Part shown: one piece after another, positions 19,518-37,604 of the stretch
Position numbering within the stretch: position 1 is the stretch's first letter
How the letters are laid out: each line of letters starts with the position of its first letter
Origin: Cacajao melanocephalus
Taxonomy: Eukaryota > Chordata > Mammalia > Primates > Pitheciidae
DNA: 64,000 nt
NCBI GenBank assembly: GCA_963573385.1
Contig: CAUYLG010026807.1
Span: 124,001-188,000 of the forward strand
Direction: 5' to 3'
The notes under the pieces: model-generated
What the model was told of the DNA's origin: nothing
The model's database searches: none
Seen by the model: only the letters and a program-made list of their open reading frames with translations
Program-made: the position numbers and the translations under genes

Positions 19518-19812
19518 CCACCTAATTACCAAACATCATAGCTTAACCTAACCTACCTTAAATGTGCTGAGAATACTGTCATTAACCTACAATTGGGCAA
19601 AATCTTCTAACACAAAGCCTATTGTATAATAAAATGTTGTGTTAGATGGCATTGTGTCAGATGATTTTATTTACCGAATACTGAAATTGAAAAACATAGT
19701 AGTTAGATGGATACTTAAAAGTATGATTTCTGCTGGATGCATATTGCTTTTGCACCATCTTAAAGTCAAAAAATTATAAGTAGAATCGTTGTAAGTTGGG
19801 CTGCCTGTATTG

Positions 19813-21125
19813 ATCAGTGAAATTGCCTGAGATCTTAAACCAGCCCAGTAAACAACAGCGGCGACACAGCCCTCGTAGTTTTGAGCCTACAGTGGCCCTA
19901 GGAACTTGCCTCTGTTATTTAGAAATAATTTTATCATAAACACTTGATCTCACAAAGACCTACACACACAAGAATGCACATTGCAGAATTGTTTGTAATT
20001 GCAAAAACAACAATAACAAAAGGAAAAAAAAAAAACCTCACAACTGTGCACAGCCTACACAAATGTACGTGGCTTTTCTGTAGTACCCAGGTGAGAGTTC
20101 AGGAAAATTCAAAATGAGAGAGAAAAGGCAGGAAGTGACAGGCACACACCTGCATCCCTATCACCCCAAGGCCTGATGCTGGGTGAGGCTGCTAGGCAGA
20201 GGGTAAGCAGGGGGCCATGGTCTTGGAGATGATGGGAGTCAGAGCACAGATTTTACTATAGGACCCGGAATAGAAACATATGCCACTGACAGGAACAGTA
20301 TTTTCAAGGCAGAACCAAGACACTGTTTGTACTTTAAGTGGCAAGCCACATACTCTAGGGAACCCCTGATCCCAAGAGCCAAATAAAAACTCTCTAAGAA
20401 AGTGGATTCATTTTGGGAGCTCAGGCTTCTATCACATGCTCTAATCTGCCTTTCCAGACAGAACAAAATTTGATTTTTTGTGCAGAAAGTAGCGGGGAAA
20501 TGTACTGGAATGGAAAACCATTTTTCAGTGTCCTCTGTCTAACCAGACACAGGGTTGTGGATTTCTAGAGAGAAGATGACCTCAGGCTTAGGTCTAGACA
20601 CACAGCACTGTCCCTACTTGGAAGCTGGCATTCCCCAGTGGAGGAGTCAGGCCCTAGGATCACTCAGCCCTGCCACAGCAGAGAATCCAGGCCTCCCTTC
20701 TTCTGGGGCAACCCTGGCCCCTCTGCCCTCTCTTACCCCCGGCCTCAGGCCAGGCCCTACTCACCAAGGCCCCACCAGGTGGGTAGTCTTAGCCAGCAGC
20801 AATCTCTTCTGCTTCTCCCCTGGAAGAAGAGAAATTCACAACTGGTAGGAGGTCATTGTTATCCACCGCTAACAGCCTCTATCACTTAATGATATTGGAA
20901 ACTTCTGGGTAGGTGAGGTCAGAAGCAGGTGTTGATGACATCACAAAAGAAACACCGCTGTTGTGCTGGAACTCTGTGATTCTGGTATCATTTCTTCACC
21001 CAGAGTTGAGCTCAGCTGAGCACTTTCAGACAGATCCAGGGGTTGAAGGCTGCACAGCCTCACCTCAATTCTAACTTGAGCCTGGCTGATGCCCTGCAGG
21101 ATTGGATCCTTAAAGAATACATGAG
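19813..21125. other. Mostly single-copy DNA
   Basis: A short L1M-like piece ('attgcagaattgtttgtaat') lies near 19960-20010, followed by an A-run. The rest shows no exon or named repeat. Confidence 0.4.
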
Positions 21126-21130
21126 TCCTG

Positions 21131-22354
<1,224 letters not shown>

Positions 22355-22414
22355 TAAATTAATTAATCCTGGTTTGTTTGGCATTTGTTTTTATTTCCAG
22401 TTTTTTATTCGTGA

Positions 22415-22469
22415 GTGCTATGATTTGAATGTTTTTGTCTCCTCCAAAATTAATTGATTGAAAAATATA
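22415..22469 (+). mobile_element. MLT1 LTR 5' fragment
   Basis: 'tgctatgatttgaatgtttt' and 'cctccaaaattaattgattg' match the start of MLT1-type MaLR LTRs. It is cut off by the Alu that follows. Confidence 0.5.
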
Positions 22470-24752
<2,283 letters not shown>

Positions 24753-24949
24753 AATTTTTTTCCATCATGGTTACTGCCTGAGCAAGTTGGAGCTGTGGGT
24801 GACGGTTCCCTGGAATAGGGACAGGTTGCTTCCAGAAGGTTCTGATACACCTCATTCTGCAGCCCTCCTTCTCATACTCCAGCCCTCCCATAAGAAACAT
24901 ATGGTATGGAAGTAGTACTTGGAAAACTTCCTCTTCTCTTCTTTAGACT
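24753..24949. other. Short unassigned stretch
   Basis: Nothing recognised between the pseudogene and the next Alu. Confidence 0.4.
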
Positions 24950-24966
24950 TGCTTCCTCACTTTTTT

Positions 24967-25282
24967 TTTAAAGCAAAGGGTATTATTTATTTGTTTATTT
25001 ATTTATTTTGAGACAGAGTCTTGCTCTTGTCACCCAAGCTGGAGTGCAATGGCATGATCTCAACAACCTTTGCCTCCCGGGTTCAAGTGATTCTCCTGCC
25101 TCAGCCTCCCGAGTAGCTGGGATTACAGGTGCCCAGCACCACACCCGGCTAGTTTTTGTATTTTTAGTAGAGACAGGGTTTCACCATGTTGGCCAGGCTG
25201 GTCTTGAACTCCTGACCTCATGATCCGCCCACCTCAGCCTCCCAAAGTGCTGGGATTACAGGCATGAGCCACCATGCCTGGC
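24967..25282 (-). mobile_element. Alu with an inverted copy of flank in its tail
   Basis: The target duplication 'tgcttcctcactttttt' is perfect (24950-24966 and 25283-25299). On its 3'-tail side the insertion contains, beyond the usual A-rich tail, a block that with one flanking base forms a 23-nt perfect inverted repeat (24966-24988) of 25387-25409. The latter lies outside the Alu. Confidence 0.85.
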
Positions 25283-25992
25283 TGCTTCCTCACTTTTTTA
25301 CTACTTTGATCAGTATCACTGTAACATGGCAGCTGCCTCTGAGGTGTCAGTCATTCTCCTTCAGTTCACTGAAGGAGATATATAAAAAATAATACCCTTT
25401 GCTTTAAAACCGTGGAGGTCAGGAGGCAATGGGATAGAACATTAAAAGGACTGAAAGAAAAACAGCTGTCAGTCTAGAATGCTATATCCAGCAAAATTAT
25501 CCCTCTGGAATGAAATAGAAATTAAGAAATTTCCAAGTAAAAACAGAGAGTTTGTCACTAGTGCCCTACAAGAAATGCTAAAGGGAGTTTCATGCTTAAA
25601 TGAAAGAGCAGTCAGCAGTAATTTGATTCCACATGAAGAAATAGAGAACACTGGTAAAGGTAAATATAAAAGTCAATATGAGTGTATTTTTGGCCTATAT
25701 CTCTTTTTTTCCCCATATTATTTGAAAGGCAACTATATAAATAAAAATTGATATACATCTATGTTGATAGGCACAAATGTTAAAGATGGAATTTGACAAG
25801 AGCAACATAAAGATGCGGGTAGAACTATATAGTGGCAAAGTTCTTATACAAAAACGGTGTTAATCTAAACTAGATTGTTATAAATTAAATGTTAATTTTA
25901 ATAATCAGGACAACCACTATGAAAATAACTAAAAAAATATATAGTAAAAGAAGAGATGAGGCAATTAAATAGTATATTAGAAAATATCAGTC

Positions 25993-26275
25993 AGGCATGG
26001 TGGCTCACGCCTGTAATCCCAGTACTTTGGGAGGCTGAGGTGGGTGAATCATTTGAGCTCAGGAGTTCAAGACCTGCCTGGGCAATATGGCAAAATCATA
26101 TCTCTACAAAAATACAAAAATTAATACAGCAAGGTAGTGTGCACCTGTAGTGTCAGCTACTTGGGAGGTTGACCAGGAGGATCACTTGAGCCTGGGAGGT
26201 GGAGATTTCAGTGAACCAAGATTGTGCCACTGCACTCCAGCCCGGGTGACAGAGCAAGACCCTGTCTCAAATAAA
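25993..26275 (+). mobile_element. Alu element in L1
   Basis: A sense copy from 'gtcaggcatggtggctcacg' to an A/T-rich tail. L1 resumes at about 26280. Confidence 0.85.
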
Positions 26276-26845
26276 GTAAAATAGAATCAAAATATATATT
26301 TAACGCAAAAGAAGGCAGTAATGGAGGAAATAAGGGAAAAAATGGTATAAAACACAGAAAAATAACAAAACAGCAGAAATAAGTCCTTCCTTAATTACAT
26401 AAATGTAAATCAATTAAAGTTTCCAATCAAAAGGCATATATGAGCAGATGAATTTTTAAAAATCACCTAACTATGTGCCATCTACAGGTGACTCACTTTA
26501 CATTCAAAGATACAAACAGGTTGAAAATGAAAGGGTGGAAAAAAGGATACCATGCAAACAGTAACCAAAGGGAGCTAGGGTGGCTATACTAATATTGGAA
26601 AGCAATAGAACTTAAGACAAAAATTGTTACAAGAGACAAAGAATGACATTATGTAATGATAACAGGGACAATCCATCAAGAAAATACAACAATTATAAAA
26701 ATATATGCACCCAGCAACTGAGCCCCAAAATATACGAAGCAAAACCTGACATAATTAAAGAGAGAAATAGACAATTAAACAACAACAGTTACAGATTTTA
26801 ATATTCCACTTTAAATAATAGATAGAACTATACAGAAGATCATCA

Positions 26846-27214
<369 letters not shown>

Positions 27215-28807
27215 TTATAGAGCACTCTACTCAACAAAATACACATTCTTCTCAAGTGCACATAGAACATTCTTCAGTATAAGTCAGGTCACAAAATAAG
27301 TCTCAATAAATTTTAAAAGATTAAAATTATAACAAAGTATGTTTTCTGACCACAGTGAAATAAAACTAGAAATTAATAACACAAAGAAACCTGAGAAACT
27401 CATAAATATGTGGAAATTAACACACCCTTAAATAACCAGTGGGTCAAAGAAGAAATTGCAAGGTAAATTAGAAAATATTTTGAGATCTATGAAAACTACA
27501 ATACAACATGCAAAAAAGTTAGTAAAAGCAGTGCTTAGAGGGAAATTTATAGTTGTAAATGTCAACATTAAAAAAACACACACACACAAAAGTTGTAAGT
27601 CAATAACATATCCTTCTACCTAAAGCAATTGGAAAAAAATAGAATAAACAGAATCCAAAACAATAAGAAAGAAGGAAATAATAAAGATTAGGATGGAGAT
27701 AAATGAAATAGAGAACAGAAAGCAATAGAGAGAATGAATAAAGCCAAAAGTTAGTGTTTTGAAAACATCAACAAAATTGATGAATTTTTATCTGGACTGA
27801 GTAAGAAAAAAAGAGAGAAGACCCAAATTACTAAAATTAGGAATGAAAGTGCAAACATTACTAATGACCTTATAAAAATAATTTTTAAAGATTATAAGAG
27901 AATACTATGAACAACATCAACAAATCACAGAACCTAGATGAAATGGACAAATTCCTAGACATATAAGCTACCAAAACTTATTTAAGAAGAAATACAAAAC
28001 ATGAATAGATCAATAACAAGAGATTGAATTGGTAATTAAAATAAAAAAGAAAACTTCGAACAAAGAAAAACACAGGCTCAGATGGCTTCACTAGTGAATT
28101 CTACCAAGTGTTTGAACAGTTAACACTATTTTTTCCTCAAACGCCTCCCCTAAAAAGAAAAGGATGGAATACTTCTGAACTCATTCTATGAGGCCAGTAT
28201 TATCCTGGTACCAAAGCCAAAGATATCACAAGACAAGAAAACAAGAAACCAACATCCCTTATGAATATAGACGCAAAAATCCTTAACAAAATACTAGCAA
28301 ATCAAATCCAGCAGCATATTTAAAGAATTATGTACCATGACCAAGTGGGATTTATCTCAGGAATGCAAGGATGGTTCAACAGATAAAAATCAATCAATGC
28401 ACTACACTATATTACAAGATTAAAAGAAAAAATACATAATCCTCTTAATTGATGCAGAAAAAGCATTTAACAAAATACAACACTCTTTCATGATTTAAAA
28501 AAAAACCCACAACACTCAACAAACTAGGTGTAGAAGAGAACTTCTCCAGCCTTATAAAGGGCATTACATTAGTCTGTGTGGGCTGCCATAACAAAATACT
28601 ACACACTGGGTGGCTTAAACAGCAGATATTTATTTTCTTCTAGTTTTATAGGCTAGAAGTCCACAATCAAGGTCAAAGTTTATTTCTGGTGATGCCTTTC
28701 TTTCTGGATTGTAGATGGCTGCCTTTCCACTGTGTTCTCAGATGGCCTTTTGTTTGTGCTCATGTGAAGACAGAGATATCTCTGGTGTCTCCTCCTCTTC
28801 TTCCTTT

Positions 28808-29103
28808 TTCTTCTTTTTAAGACAAGGTCTCATTGTGTTGCCCAGTTCAGAGTGCAGTGGTGTGATGATGACTCATTATAGCCTCAACCTCTTGGGTTCA
28901 AATGATCCTCCCACTTAAGCCTTCTGAGTAGCTGGGACTACAGGTGCATGCCACCACACCTGGCTAATTATTTTTTTAATTTTTTTTGTAGAGACAGGGT
29001 CTCACTGTGTTGCCCAGGTTGGTCTTGACCTCCTGGACTCAAGTTATCCTTTGGCATCAGCTCTCAAAGTGCTCGGATTGCAAGAATGAGCCACCACACA
29101 TGG
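28808..29103 (-). mobile_element. Alu element in the MLT1 LTR
   Basis: An antisense copy from 'ttaagacaaggtctcattgt' to 'gagccaccacacatggtt'. Confidence 0.85.
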
Positions 29104-29147
29104 TTCTTTTCCTCTTCTTATAAAGACATCAGTTCTATCAGATCAAG

Positions 29148-29460
29148 ACCCTCTCTCTCTCTCTCTTTTTTTTTTTTTGATGGAGTCTACCCTGCCACCC
29201 AGGCTAGCATGCAGTGGTGTGATCTTGGCTCACTGCAACCTCCATCTCCTGGGTTCAAGAAATTCTTATGCCTTAGCCTCCTCAGTAGCTGGAACTACAG
29301 GCACATGCCACCATGCCCAGCTAAGTTTTTGTATTTATAGTCGAGACAGGGTTTCACATATTGGTCAGCCTGGCTGGTCTTGAAATCCTGACCTCAGGTG
29401 ATCTGCCCACCTCAGCCTCCCAAAGTGCTGGGATTGCAGGAATGAGCCACTGTGCCAGGT
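29148..29460 (-). mobile_element. Alu element in the MLT1 LTR
   Basis: An antisense copy with a CT/T-rich tail side (29152-29178), ending 'gccactgtgccagg'. LTR text 'tcaagaccctctct' before and 'tcaagatcctctct' after form the duplication. Confidence 0.9.
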
Positions 29461-30093
29461 CAAGATCCTCTCTTTATGATCTCATTTAACCTTCATTACC
29501 TCCTAGTAGGCCCTGTCTCCAAATACAATAACATTGTGGGTTAGAGTTTCAATATGTGAATTTGGGAGGGACACAGTTCAGTTGAAAACAGGTATCTATG
29601 AAAAACCCACAGCTCACATCATACTTAATAATGAAAGATTGAAAGCCTTTCTCCTACAATCAGGAACAAGATTAGGATGTTAGCTCTTGTCACTTCTATT
29701 CAACAATACATTGGCAATTCTATCTAGCGCAATTAGTCAATAAATAAAAGTCAGATTGGAAAGGAAAAAGTAAAACTATCTCTATTTGCAGATCACATAC
29801 TCTTATATATAGAAACCCCTAAAGAATTTACAAGAAAAGACTATTACAGTTAACAAACAAGTTTAGTGAAGTTTTGGTGTATAAAAATCAGTTGTATTTC
29901 CATATACTAGCAATGAACAATCTAAAAATAAAATTAAGAAGTTCATTAATAGCAGCATTGAAAAATATAAAATAATTGTGAATAAATTTTACCCAGTAAG
30001 TATAAGATTTGTACACTGAAACCTACTGTTGAAAAAAAATTTTAAACTGAAATAAATAAAAGACATCCCATATTCATGAATTGGAAGACTTTC

Positions 30094-30303
30094 CTTTTTT
30101 AGACAAGGTCTCTCTCTGTTGCCTAAGTTGGAGTGCAGTGGCTCAGTCATGTCTCACTTCAGCCTCAACCTCCTGAGCTCGATCAAGTGATCCTCCTACC
30201 TCAGCATCCCAAATAGCTGGGACCAGAGTTACACGCCACCACACCTGGCTAATTTTTGCATTTTTTGTAGAGATGTGGTTGCACCATGTTGCCCAGTCTG
30301 GAT
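30094..30303 (-). mobile_element. Truncated Alu in L1
   Basis: An antisense copy from 'ttagacaaggtctctctctg' that stops at 'ttgcccagtctggatctt'. The Alu 5' part is missing. Confidence 0.8.
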
Positions 30304-31950
30304 CTTAATGTTTTTAAGATGACAGTACTCCTCAAAATGATCTACAGATTCAGTGCAATCTCTATCAGAATTCCAGCTGACTTCTTTGTAGATATGGACA
30401 AGCTAATTTGAAAATTTATAGGAAATTACAAGACACCTGAATCCCGATCACAGTTTTGAAAACAACAACAACAACGTTGAAGGACTGACATTTCTCAATT
30501 TCAGAATTTACCACAAAGCTTCAGTAATTGAAACAATGTGATACTGGTATAATCTCAATTCCATTTCTATATGAAATAGAATTGAGAACCCAGAAATAAA
30601 CCCATATGTCTATGGTCAGTTGTCAGTTAGTTTTCAACAAAGGCACCAAGATAATTTGATGGTGGAAAGAATGGTCTTCTTAACAAATAGTCCTGAAATA
30701 ATTCAATACCCATATGCAAAAGAATTTGGATCCCCTACTTCATACCATATAAAAAAATTAACTCAGAACATGTCAGAGTCCTAAATGTAAGAGACCTAAA
30801 ACCATGAAACTTTTAGAAGAAAACATAGGTGTAAATCTTTGTGACTTTGAATTAGACAAGGTTTCTTAAATATGACACCAGAAATACAGGAAATGAAACA
30901 AAGATGGATATACTGAATTTCACCAAAATTTAAAACTTTTTTGCATCAAAGGACACTCTCAGAAGGGACAACCCACAGAATGGAATAGAATATTTGGAAA
31001 TCACATATTAGATACGGACTTTAAAATATATATATTTTAAAACTCTTACAATTCAGTAATAAAAAGACAACTCAATTTTTAAAAACAAGCAAAGGACTTG
31101 AATAAACATTTCCCCAAAGAAGATATATAAGTGGCTAATAAGCACATGAAGAGATGCTCAACATCATTAGTCATTAGGGAAACAGAAATCAAAACCACAG
31201 TGAGATGCCACTTCACACCCTCTAGGATGGACACCAAATGGAAAATAACAGGTGTTGGTGAGGATGTAAAGAAATTGGAACCTTCATATATTGGTGATAG
31301 GAATGTAAAATGGTGCAGCCACAGTAGAAAACAGTTTCATGGTCCTCCAATGATTTAAATATAGAGTTACATATGTCCCAGCAATTTCACTCCTAGGTAT
31401 ATATGCAAGAAAATGGAAAACACATTCAAAAAAAATTTGCACATGAATGTTCATAGCAACATTATTCGTAACAGCCAAAAAGTAGAAACAACCCAAATGT
31501 CTGTTGATGAATGAATGAATAAACAAATGTGATATATCTATACAATGAACTATTCAGCCGTAAAAGGAATGAAGTACTGATACGTTCTACAACATGAATG
31601 AATCTTGAAAATATTATTCTAAGTGAAAGAGGCCAGATACAACAGGCCCTATATTGTATGATTCTGTCTATACAAAATGTCCAAAATAGGTACGTCCACA
31701 GAGAGAGAAAGCAGGTTATTCACTGGCAAGTGCCAGAATGTTGGGTGGGGCTCATGGTGGTGGTGATAGTGATGGAGGACTGAAGGGACAGCTTCGTGGG
31801 TATAGGGTTTTCTTTTTGGGGTGATGAAAGTGTTCTGTAATTATTGGTGATGGTTGCACAACTCTGCGAGTACAAACAAAAAAAAAACCCCACTGAATTG
31901 TATTTTTTAAAGTGGTTTAAATTTTATGTTAATTATGTCTTTAAAAAAAC

Positions 31951-32640
31951 ACCTGGAGGGTATTTCTTTGTATATGGGAGATAGAGATCCAATTTCATTT
32001 TTTACTGTGGCCCTTCATCATCATTTATCAAAAATATCGTCCATTCCTGACTACTCTGCAGCGCCACCTCTGCCGTAAGTCAGTATGGGCTTCCTGACAC
32101 CAATTCTCCTGTTCCTCAAAGATGCCCCTTTGGTCCTTGCATGCTCCTCCATATCCTGGAACAGCCTAAAGGGCTCTTGGTGGAGTGGGCAGGAACAGCA
32201 GCTGTAGACACCCATGGGTCATTTTTTAAGTCTGATGCCTCTAAGCTGGCACTATCTGCTTTTGAGCATATATTACCCTGACTTTATTGCCAGCATAATA
32301 TTAGTTGTAGTAAAATATAGCTAATTACTAAGTGCCCTTTAGGCTACAGTGAGATGACTTTGTCCTCGCCTTCAGTTTCCCTTTGGCCGAGCAATGCTTA
32401 ATATTCTCAGCTCTGTCCACCATTTCCTTTCAGATCTTTCTATCCTGAGCAGGAATCCTCCCTCTCTCTGATGCTTCACACTATGATGAGCTGGAGAGCC
32501 AGCTACCTCTTTGCCCCAGCAGTTTCTTCACTAGCCTTGCCACTTGCCAAAGCATTTCCAAATAACAACAGTAATCGCTATTTGTTACACCTTACACACG
32601 TTAACGCGTGTATATATCTACATGGATAGAGAGATACCTT
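31951..32640. other. Old L1M scrap then single-copy DNA
   Basis: Up to about 32060 the text ('gagatagagatccaatttca', 'catcatcatttatcaaaaat') resembles antisense L1M 3' sequence. From there to 32640 nothing is recognised. Confidence 0.4.
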
Positions 32641-32644
32641 GTAG

Positions 32645-32972
<328 letters not shown>

Positions 32973-33049
32973 TTATTACTATAGTTCTCAATTAATCTTC
33001 AAAATATCACAGGTAAGGGAGACTTCATTATTATAAGTTGTAACACTTT

Positions 33050-33130
33050 ACAGATGAGGACACTGAGGTTCAGTAACTTGGCCGAGACCACATGAGCAGG
33101 AAAAGGCTCGGCGAAGCCCAGAACCGTCTT
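33050..33130 (-). mobile_element. MIR fragment
   Basis: 'cagatgaggacactgaggtt', 'cttggccgagaccacatgag' and 'cccagaacc' are antisense MIR core. Confidence 0.65.
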
Positions 33131-33134
33131 TCTC

Positions 33135-33275
33135 TCTCTAGGTGCTGTATTTCTTGTGGATGGTCAGAACTGCCTGGCCAACCCAGAGAAGAGTGAGAAA
33201 GAATAAATCATTATTGACTTAAGCCACTGGTTTTTTGGGTGGTTTGTTACACAGCAGTATGTACCTGAAACAGAT
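33135..33275 (+). mobile_element. Old LTR-like repeat, 3' part
   Basis: 'gacttaagccactggttttt' and 'ggtttgttacacagcagtat' are the end of the family also seen at 17690, 40425 and 46050. Confidence 0.45.
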
Positions 33276-33289
33276 GCAGAATATTAGAT

Positions 33290-33480
33290 TGTAGATGAAT
33301 ATTTTCAACATGAAGATATGTTTACAATGTATTGTTAAGTGAAAAAAGGGAGGCACAAAACAATGTGCAACATGAGTTCATTGTTACAAAAAACGAAAGC
33401 AGATGATCTGAATCTATTCCATTCCTGTTTGGGGGAGAGTGTGTGTTTCGATGTTGAGGGATGCTTGTATTTGCAGGAGG
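33290..33480 (+). mobile_element. L1ME-like 3' fragment
   Basis: 'gttaagtgaaaaaagggagg' and 'gcaacatgagttcattgtta' follow old L1ME 3' ends. Its last 78 nt recur at 34364-34440. Confidence 0.5.
33398..33475. repeat. Short direct duplication, copy 1
   Basis: It matches 34364-34440 with four substitutions and one 1-nt indel. The copies are 966 bp apart. Confidence 0.95.
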
Positions 33481-33481
33481 A

Positions 33482-34363
33482 TGCTGATTAGTTTACATCC
33501 TATTGCCTGGAAGCTGATGAATGACGGGAACCCAAAGCGGGATCATGTGTGTGGAGCATCTTCCGCTCTAAAGAGAGGTGAAAACCACTGTGCACCTCCT
33601 GGGGCTTTGACAGGCTCCAGAACCAGCTCTCCACTCCCACCATCGCCACAAACCTTCCTCTCCTTCCTATAAGCAGATGAGAACGGTCAGAGCAGCCACT
33701 CACAGGCAAGACCACCGAAATAACTTTTGGAGCCCAGTGTAAAATGAAAAGAAGTTGCCCCTGGTTCAAAACTTATAAAACTTCAAGACAGAAGAGCACT
33801 GGACCAACTGCCAGCACTTCTGGCATGGGGCCTTATGGAAGTTCACAGACTGCACGCCCCGTGAAGCTGCCCTTGTTCCCAGTCGAGAGGAGGGGCTCTG
33901 CTTCTCCTTCTACTTTCTGGAAGTAGGGGTGAGCTCCTGGAGACATGCTCACAGAAAGTGGGGTGCCTGTAAAGGGAGGGGCTGGCATGCCATGGCCCAA
34001 GGGAGGCAGGAAAGGGAAGGAGCCCCGGACAGAGGCAACTGCACAGAAGTAGCAGGAACTGGGAGGAGAGGGTCGCATGCCCTGTTTGTCCAGGCCAGGG
34101 TGAGTGAGTTTCCTGGGGAGGTGGCTGGGGAGGAATTTCAGTGGTGGGCCTCTGGGGGCTAGAGCTGAGAGGGAAGACATCCAGCCAGAGTAACCCTCTC
34201 CCTAGACAACCCAACCACACACCCTACTTGGAAGCCTGCCGGCAGAAGGCATTGATCATCAGGCAGTGGTGGCCAAGAGAGTAAGATCTGTGGCTGCTCC
34301 GCTCCGGTTCTCATCCCCCAGCCCATCACACACCAACTCAAATCCTGGAAATGAAAGGACTCC
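33482..34363. other. Single-copy DNA, no gene recognised
   Basis: Short overlapping frames only. A G-rich part at 33900-34160 shows no motifs. Confidence 0.4.
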
Positions 34364-34440
34364 AGCAGATGATCTGAATCTATTCCATTCCTGTTTGGGG
34401 ATAGTGCGTGTTTAGATGTTGAGGAATGCTTGTATTTGCA
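34364..34440. repeat. Short direct duplication, copy 2
   Basis: This copy lacks the L1ME-like sequence that surrounds copy 1 and sits in unrelated DNA, so it is probably the derived one. Confidence 0.9.
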
Positions 34441-34539
34441 TGCGGGAGGGGAAGAAGAGAAACCCCTGCCCCCCATTCCTAGCCTTGTTTGGCTGAAGGA
34501 CATGGGGTGGGGGGCAGTCATCCTATAATTGCGCATGAT

Positions 34540-34848
34540 TTTTTTTTTTTAACTTTTAGAGGTAGAGTCTTGCTGTGCCACACAGGCTGGAGTGCAGTGT
34601 CTCAATCATAACTCACTGCAGCCTGGAACTCCTGGGCTCAAGCAAGCCTCCTGCCTCAGCCTACCACGTAGTTGGAACTACAGGCTACACACCACTACAC
34701 CTGGCTAATGTTTTATTTTGATTTTTTGTAGAGACAGAGTCTCACTATGTTGCCCAGGCTGGTCTCGAACTCTTGGCCTTAAGCAGTCCTCTGCTTTAGG
34801 CTCCCAAAGTGCTGGGTTTACAGGTGTGAGCCACTGTGCCTAGCTGAA
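34540..34848 (-). mobile_element. Alu element (1 of 3 in tandem)
   Basis: An antisense copy from a T-run at 34540-34550 to 'gccactgtgcctagctg'. Confidence 0.9.
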
Positions 34849-34867
34849 CGTGATATTTAACTTTTAT

Positions 34868-35472
<605 letters not shown>

Positions 35473-36295
35473 AACATTTAAATTGAACTAGACTAACCCG
35501 GATTTTTAATAACTGGAGGTGACCAGAAAGCTAGGAATCTGCCAGGAATATTGTTCAGGGTGAGAAGAGGAGATTTGACAACGCATGGCTGAAGGCTGAG
35601 ATTAGAGACAAAGCAAAAATGTTTCTTGTTTGAATCCTGTTAAATTCAGACTTTTCCATAAGCCAGGTCCATGTGAATAGAAATAAATCCAGAAAGGATT
35701 AGAACGGGGCATTAGGCACCAGGTGGGGGGATTTTGTACTAAGACAAAAAGTGGCTTTTAATGAAAGGAGATGTGCTACCCTCATCCAGCCCATCTCCTA
35801 AGTCTCCGTCCTCTTTGGACAGTGGGCAGCCCCTACCCACTGGCACACAGCCTCACTCATGCCTGTTCCGGGCAGCTCAGGGACCAGTCTCATAAATGTC
35901 TGTTACATCAAAACAGCACTGCAGAGCCAGGAAAGCTTCTGTGCTCCCCTGGAGAAGCCAGGTGGGTGATTTACAGGGACCTGGTGCCAGCAGACTGGTA
36001 AGGATGAGGGTGGGGTTGGAGAGGGCCAGAGAGGATGCCCAACTCGTCCTCGTGTCGTTTGGGGAAACCCCTCAGTACTGGGCCATCTGGGAGGGTTGGT
36101 CGCCCTGGCAGCAGGATTGGGGCTGACAGAGGAGAAGGCTGGCGGGCATAGGGTGAGGACAGAGCAAAGCTGGAGAGACTGAACCTGGGAACAGTCGCAA
36201 AGGAGAATGCTGCCTCCCCTTTGTCTCTGCAGCCTTTACATCTTGTGGGGAGAAAAGCCTCTCTCTGCTGGGAGGGGCTCCTTTTCCCTAAACTA
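35473..36295. other. Single-copy DNA, no gene recognised
   Basis: No exon or named repeat. An open 159-codon minus frame at 35971-36450 runs into the GT tract and is a repeat artefact. Confidence 0.4.
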
Positions 36296-36297
36296 GG

Positions 36298-36440
36298 AGG
36301 TGTGTGAGCATGTGAGCATGTGTGAGTGTGTATGTGGGGGGTGTGTGTGTGGTGTGAGCGTGTGTGATCTATGTGATGTGTGTGTGATGTGAGGTGTGTG
36401 TGATGTGTGTGCACACGTATGCGTGTGTGTGATGTGCAGT
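36298..36440. repeat. GT-rich interrupted microsatellite
   Basis: GTGTGA and TGTG units alternate over about 140 bp with many interruptions. Alternating purine-pyrimidine of this kind can adopt Z-DNA. Confidence 0.9.
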
Positions 36441-37222
<782 letters not shown>

Positions 37223-37347
37223 AGACCCCAGGTAGCAGCAACAAAGTGAAGTGAACAGCTGGAAACTATCCGTGCAGTCGGTAGGGCACACCACAGGTGT
37301 TACGGTGCATCTGCATGATGGGAGACCATGCATTCATTAAAAAGGGC

Positions 37348-37512
37348 CAGGAAGCTGGGCAGGTGGCACACACAGTAGTCCCAGCTACACAGGAGGCTGA
37401 GGTGGGAGGATGGCTGGAGCCCGGGAGCGGGAGACTGCAGGACTGGAGCGTTGTGCCTATTGACAGCCACAGCACTCCAGCCTGGGCAACGTAGAGTCTA
37501 TCACTAAAAACT
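37348..37512 (+). mobile_element. Alu-like monomer (FRAM/partial)
   Basis: 'gtagtcccagctacacagga' to 'cactccagcctgggcaacgt', about one arm, with an unusual middle. It is 7SL-derived. Confidence 0.65.
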
Positions 37513-37604
37513 AATGATTAATAAATAAACAAAAAGGAGGAGCTCTATGTGTGCATGAATATTGAGCAACTGCCAAGGTACATCAATCAATGAAGAAAGC
37601 AGAG

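Larger units (their letters stand above)
28565..29590 (-). mobile_element. MLT1-type MaLR LTR in L1
   Basis: Read on the minus strand it has the MLT1 start ('gtgtccctcccaaattcaca'), middle and end ('gtttaagccacccagtgtgt'). Flanking 'ggcat' (28560-28564) and 'ggtat' (29591-29595) are a 5-bp duplication with one change, and the L1 text is continuous across it. Two antisense Alus split it. It is non-coding. Confidence 0.8.

Noticed and set aside
31021..31040. 20-bp AT palindrome in the L1 3' region
   Set aside because: It is a low-complexity TA/AAAA sequence, likely to arise by chance or slippage in AT-rich L1 text.
36298..36440. Histidine/threonine-rich minus-strand peptides
   Set aside because: They are translations of a GT-rich microsatellite, not protein domains.
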